A DNA stretch of 64,000 nt from Budorcas taxicolor (Eukaryota > Chordata > Mammalia > Artiodactyla > Bovidae): NCBI RefSeq assembly GCF_023091745.1, contig NC_068922.1, positions 30,108,001-30,172,000 on the forward strand, in the 5' to 3' direction. Below, in pieces: positions 59,433-64,000 of the stretch. Position 1 is the first letter of the stretch. Each line of letters starts with the position of its first letter. The notes under the pieces were generated by a model, which was not told the origin of the DNA, ran no database searches, and worked only from the letters and a program-made list of their open reading frames with translations. The position numbers and the translations under genes are program-made.

Positions 59433-60205
59433 TACACATATACTGTACTATATATCTATAATCATATGCAATATATAGTGTATACACTTATAAATTATAT
59501 ATACAATATCTTGTACACCTATGCATACTGTACCCTAGCATCCTAAAATCATCAATTTAATATTATTAAAATGCTGAATTTATAGTCCCTTTAATATCTT
59601 TGGACTAGAGCTAGTAGGTGACAGATGTTGATGGCTCATGACTGTGGTACACTCCCCCAGTATTTATCACAGACCTGTAGATCAATTATGATAGGTCGCA
59701 TAATGTACACAAAAAGTTACAATATCTGAACATTTCAGTTGGGTAGTCAAGATCTCTATCTCTAATACGCATAGCATCGGCCATGAAGTAGGTTGGCCTT
59801 ACATCTGTACTCTCACATCTGTAGGTTGTGCAGAGCATCAGAAGAAAATGATTAAAACTGAGAAGATCTTATTACAAAGATTTTTGGAGAATATGCACTG
59901 TGTGTGGTCAGAATAAATACTTTCAAGTAGCTTGATGGTGAGGGCAGAGATGAGTCCCCTAGAGGGCATGCCATACTGCAGGGCTTGTGTTTTGGGGAGC
60001 AGGATGGGAAGGTTCTGGGAACAGCGGAACAGTAGCTGGGCTTTGTGCTCCTCCTGTGTTCTTCCCCCATACCACGTTAGCCTCTCCTTTACAAAATGGT
60101 TGAACTAATATTTAACAAGAATGAATTAGAAGGCGGCCAAATTATTAGCCTGTTGGGTGTAGGCATGCACGTTGGCCCATAAATTGATAAGAAAACAAAA
60201 ACAGC
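59433..60205. other. Intergenic, nothing recognised
   Basis: AT-rich to mixed sequence without named repeat or gene. Confidence 0.65.
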
Positions 60206-60502
60206 AACGGCCCCCAGCCTTTTTGGCACCAGGGGCCAGTTTTGTGGGAGACAATTTTTCCACAGACCAGGGTGGGGAGGGATGATTTCAGGATGATTCA
60301 AATGCATCGCATTTATTATGTGGCTGCTGATCTGACAGGAGGCGGAGCCCAGGTGGTAATGTGAGTGATGGGGAGCGGTTGTAAATACGGATAAAGCTTT
60401 GCTTGCTCCGCTGCTGCTCACCTCCTACTGTGTGGCCCAGATGCTAACAGGACTCAGACCCATATTAGTCTGTAGCCCAGGGGCTGGGGACTCCTGCTCT
60501 AT
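60206..60502 (-). mobile_element. MER1-like hAT DNA transposon (non-autonomous)
   Basis: The ends are complementary in the MER1 way: CCCCCAGCCTTTTTGGCACCAGGGGCC on the left and CCCAGGGGCTGGGGACTCCTG on the right. Inside are GACAATTTTTCCACAGACC and CTGACAGGAGGCGGAGCC. No coding capacity. Confidence 0.75.
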
Positions 60503-61153
60503 GGCATTTTGGAGTGAGTCTAAAACATGAAGATTATATAGGATTCAGAGAATTAAGACCATGAGAGGCCACAAAAGTCAGTCCAGGAGATGTTAAGACT
60601 TGAGATAGATATCGAAACAGTGAAGAAGTAACATTTTCCTGCAGGGGTAATTGTTCTGTGGGGAGATGCACGGCAGAGTGGGGACCAATGAAAGAGAAGC
60701 CCAGCTGGCATCGGGGCTTTGGAAGGGGATGTGAGCAAATGAGACGAGACCAGCTGGTGGAGAGCCTGAGTTCCTGCCAGAGAGAGGTTTTAGACTTGAT
60801 CTAATAGACAATAGGGAACCATTCACTTTTGTTAAACAGGTGGTGCTAATTAATTGAGGATAATCAGGAGTCAGCTGTTCAGCAACAAGTTAGTAGTGGA
60901 AGAGTTTTAGTTTATTAAAGAAGATTTGCATTGGAAGAGTGTTTCCCAAACTGGTCTGAGAAGAATCCCTCAGGGGCAATTGTTAAAAGTGCAGACTGGC
61001 AAACCCTTCTTCGGATGCTGGTGTTTTAGCAGATTGGGGATAAAAACAGTGCTTTTATAAGCTTGCAAAGTGAGTCATTTATGCATAACTCTCTTCTAGG
61101 TAGTTGGAAAGTGTGTGTGATGACAGATTTAGTGTTTGCTGTGACTTTCAGTG
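60503..61153. other. Intergenic, nothing recognised
   Basis: Two overlapping reverse frames (60553-60826) have no recognisable product. Confidence 0.6.
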
Positions 61154-61371
61154 GGATTGGACTTCCCAGGTGGCACTAGTGGTAAAGAACCTGCCTGCCA
61201 AAGCAGGAGACTAAGAGATGTGGGTTCAATCCCTGTGTCAGGAAGATCCCCTGGAGAAGGGCATGCCAACCCACTCCAGTATTCTTGCCTGGAAAATTCC
61301 ATGATCTGAGGAGCCTGGCAGTCCATGGGGTCGCAAAGAGTGGACACGGCTGAAGTGCCTAAGCACACACA
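61154..61371 (+). mobile_element. Bov-tA SINE, full length
   Basis: TTGGACTTCCCAGGTGGCAC to GGACACGGCTGAAGTGCCTAAG. Confidence 0.92.
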
Positions 61372-63031
61372 GATCAGAGGAATTAGGCAGAAGAGACAAG
61401 GATGCTGAGGAAGAAAAAGCTTTGGGGAGCTTCATTTAAGAATTGTGATACTTTCCAATTCACGGCTTTAAGGGTTTCCTTCGACTTTTGGAGTCTTTTC
61501 TCTTACTAACAAAGCTTCTGAATTGTGGTATATAGAAAAAAAGAAAACACGTGTTTAGATTAAAAGAATAAATTCCAAGACATTGCTGCTTTACAAGGCA
61601 GTTTATAATGAAATGTTCAGTCTTTGTTCTAACCATTTATTTCTGAAATCAACTGAAGATTTTCTAGTTTCGGCCTGTAGAGGGAGCTGTAACTCTTGCT
61701 ATAAATAACAGTCTTCTTTTCCCAGGCAGACATAACATCACCAACCTATAGTATATTACTGAACTATTATATTCTAGAATTTATAATGAATATCCTAGAA
61801 ATGAAATGTGGTATTTCCTTCATAATTTATAACTCAGGATTTGTACATACTTTGTTTATGACACTCCTTTTTACATATCTCCCAGCACGAACTCCTTTGG
61901 CAGTCAAAATGGATTGCACTATAGGGATATTTTTGGCCCTTTCTTTTCCATCCCCATTTACACAGGCTTTCTCTTTCTTTTTGGAACAAAAATTGTTGTC
62001 ATTTGTCTAAATATGACTTCCTTGCTTGGAACCTAATCAAGAAATAATTCTTTAATGAATCCTTCTCTGATCTCCCATCTCTCAGCTTGTATTACATGCT
62101 ATCTTGTAACCCTAACCATAAGCACCTTGACTGCAGAGCTTCTGTCTGGTTCATATTCATAACCATAGAATATAGTGTCAGCTCATAGTGGTTGTTCAAT
62201 CAATTAAATGGTCAAAATGTAATATGTGGTTACATTATTACCATATAAAGGATCACTACTTTTGAACACCATGACTACTGGCTTTGAAATTATCTACATC
62301 AGTCTTGCACTAACGTGTTGACAGTGAATTTTTACCCATTCTAAAATAGAAAATAGTTGTAAGAAAGAACTATGTGCTCACTAGAAACTTTAGGATTTAA
62401 AAATAAAAATTGGAGGGAATACTTGAAAGATATTTAAGTGTCTTAAAATAACTCTTTGAGTGGTTAAGAAACATTATGTGGTTAAGAAAATTCTCTTGCA
62501 GAATGATCATGCATCCCTTACAAGGAAATATGTGTATTACCATAAAAGATGCACTGTGATTGAAGCAAGAAATAAGTTCCACCTATACTACTCACTGTTT
62601 AGAATAATGAGCTAATCCCCACAGTTTGCCTTTGAAAAGGACAGAAAAAGTGTTGGGAACTGCATTGTTTGAAGAAATGAGCTGCCTGTACTTAAATAGC
62701 TATAGGATTGTTTTACCTTAAAGAAAACCTAGGGTATTTCTCCACAAATTTAAGTTCTTTGACTTACCATCTTAGAAAAGGTAGAGCAAACATTCTTATT
62801 TTTTCTCTCTCAAAATGTGAATACTGTGTAGTTCTAAAGCCTCCTTCAAACAGCTGAAAGTCAGATGTTGGAAAAATCTCATGACCAAGTTCTATTATAC
62901 TCAGTGTGAGATGATATTAGTACGTGTAGAGTTACAGTCCATTTAAGAGCATACTAGTCTAAACCAATTGATTCACACATACACACATACACGCACAAGT
63001 GACAGAAAGTTGAAAACAATTTAAATCTCAT
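61372..63031. other. Intergenic, little recognised
   Basis: Positions 62090-62215 resemble an L2 3' end (ACTGCAGAGCTTCTGTCTGG). The rest is AT-rich and unassigned, with a short CA run at 62972-62998. Confidence 0.6.
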
Positions 63032-64000
63032 TCAGTTCCATTCAGCTGCTCAGTCGTGTCCGACTCTTTGCGACCCCATGAACCGCAGCACGCCAGGCCT
63101 CCCTGTCCATCACCAGCTCCCGGAATCCACCCAAACCCATGGCCATTGTGTCAGTGATGCCATCCAGCCATCTCATCCTCTGTCGTTCCCTTCTTCTCCT
63201 GCCCCCAATCCCTCCCAGCATCAGGGTCTTTTCAAATGAGTCAGCTCTTCGCATGAGGTGGCCAAAGTATTGGAGTTTCAGCTTCAACATCAGTCCTTCC
63301 AATGAACACCCAGGACTGATCTCCTTTAGGACGGACTGGTTGGATCTCCTTGTATCCAAGGGACTCTCAGGAGTCTTCTCCAACACCACAGTTCAAAAGC
63401 ATCAATTCTTCAGCGCTCAGCTTTCTTTGTAGTCCAACTCTCATATCCATACATGACTACTGGAAAAACCATAGCCTTGACTAGACGGACCTTTGTTGGC
63501 AAAGTAATGTCTCTGCTTTTGAATATGCTGTCTAGGTTGGTTATAACTTTCCTTCCAAGGAGTAAGCATGTTTTAATTTCATGGCTGCAGTCACCATCTG
63601 CAGTGATTTTGGAGCCCAGAAAAATAAAGTCAGCCACTGTTTCCACTGTTTCCCCATCTATTTGCCATGAAGTGATGGGACTAGATGCCATGATCTTCGT
63701 TTTCTGAATGTTGAGCTTTCAGCCAACTTTTTCACCCTCCTCTTTGACTTTCAAGAGGCTCTTTGGTTCCTCTTCACTTTCTGCCATAAGGATGGTATCA
63801 TCTGCATATCTGAGGTTATTGATATTTCTCCCAGCAATCTTGATTCCAGCTTGTGCTTCATCCAGCCCAGCATTTCTCATGATGTACTCTGCATATAAGT
63901 GAAACAAGCAGGGTGACAATATACGGCCTTGACGTCTCCTTTTCCTATTTGGAACCAGTCTGTTGTTCCATGTCCAGTTCTAACTGTTGCTTTCTGACCT
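63032..64000 (-). mobile_element. BovB LINE, at least 969 bp, runs off the window
   Basis: Reversed BovB from TCAGTTCCATTCAGCTGC. It carries the reverse-frame YADD motif (LRYADDTILMAESEEEPKSLL at about 63740-63805) and the C-terminal block. Several frame breaks. The 5' side continues beyond 64000. Confidence 0.95.

Noticed and set aside
25711..64000. Recurring near-identical blocks of 100-1200 bp that could suggest an array or CRISPR-like repeat
   Set aside because: They are dispersed BovB and Bov-tA copies in both orientations with irregular spacing and different truncation points.

Overview
This window is nuclear DNA from a ruminant, most likely cattle or a close relative. The evidence is its repeat content: many 5'-truncated BovB (RTE-type) LINEs, tRNA-derived Bov-tA SINEs, a dimeric Bov-A2 SINE with an AGC tail, CHR-type cetartiodactyl SINEs, ruminant L1 3' ends and an LTR resembling bovine ERV LTRs. 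Under these lie older mammalian repeats (MIR, L2, L1M, MLT1, a MER1-like element and a hAT-Charlie fossil). No bacterial, plasmid, phage or CRISPR content is present.

The only host gene I can support is the 5' half of MINDY3 (FAM188A/CARP), a MINDY-family deubiquitinase gene. It is on the minus strand, from the start codon at 32231-32233 down to exon 8 at 6707-6786. The eight coding exons have consistent splice phases and encode the first 243 residues of a protein that is about 445 residues long in other mammals. The catalytic cysteine (Cys51, in exon 2) is included. The remaining exons must lie beyond the left edge.

Layout: 1-6706 is intron 8, with an L1 3' end, an older L1, MIRs, two SINEs and a mariner-type hairpin. 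Positions 6707-32233 hold exons 8 to 1 and introns 7 to 1. Intron 1 (11.8 kb) carries a hAT-Charlie transposase fossil split by a BovB insertion. Positions 32020-32560 are the CpG-rich, TATA-less promoter, with several ETS-type sites and a GC box. From 32.6 kb to the right edge I see no confident gene. That part is dominated by BovB, Bov-tA, CHR, L1, MLT1 and an ERV-type LTR, often nested.

No undescribed multi-gene system was found. The items most worth a second look are: a 59/61-nt imperfect inverted repeat with a 20-nt loop at 59018-59157; a 59-bp direct duplication on both sides of a Bov-A SINE in MINDY3 intron 2; a mariner-derived hairpin in intron 8 resembling the ruminant miR-2284/2285 family; an unexplained CpG-bearing block in intron 3; and an exon-like segment with strong splice signals at 44095-44182. 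Repeat family names come from sequence recognition without a database search, so boundaries are approximate unless a target-site duplication or splice site fixes them.
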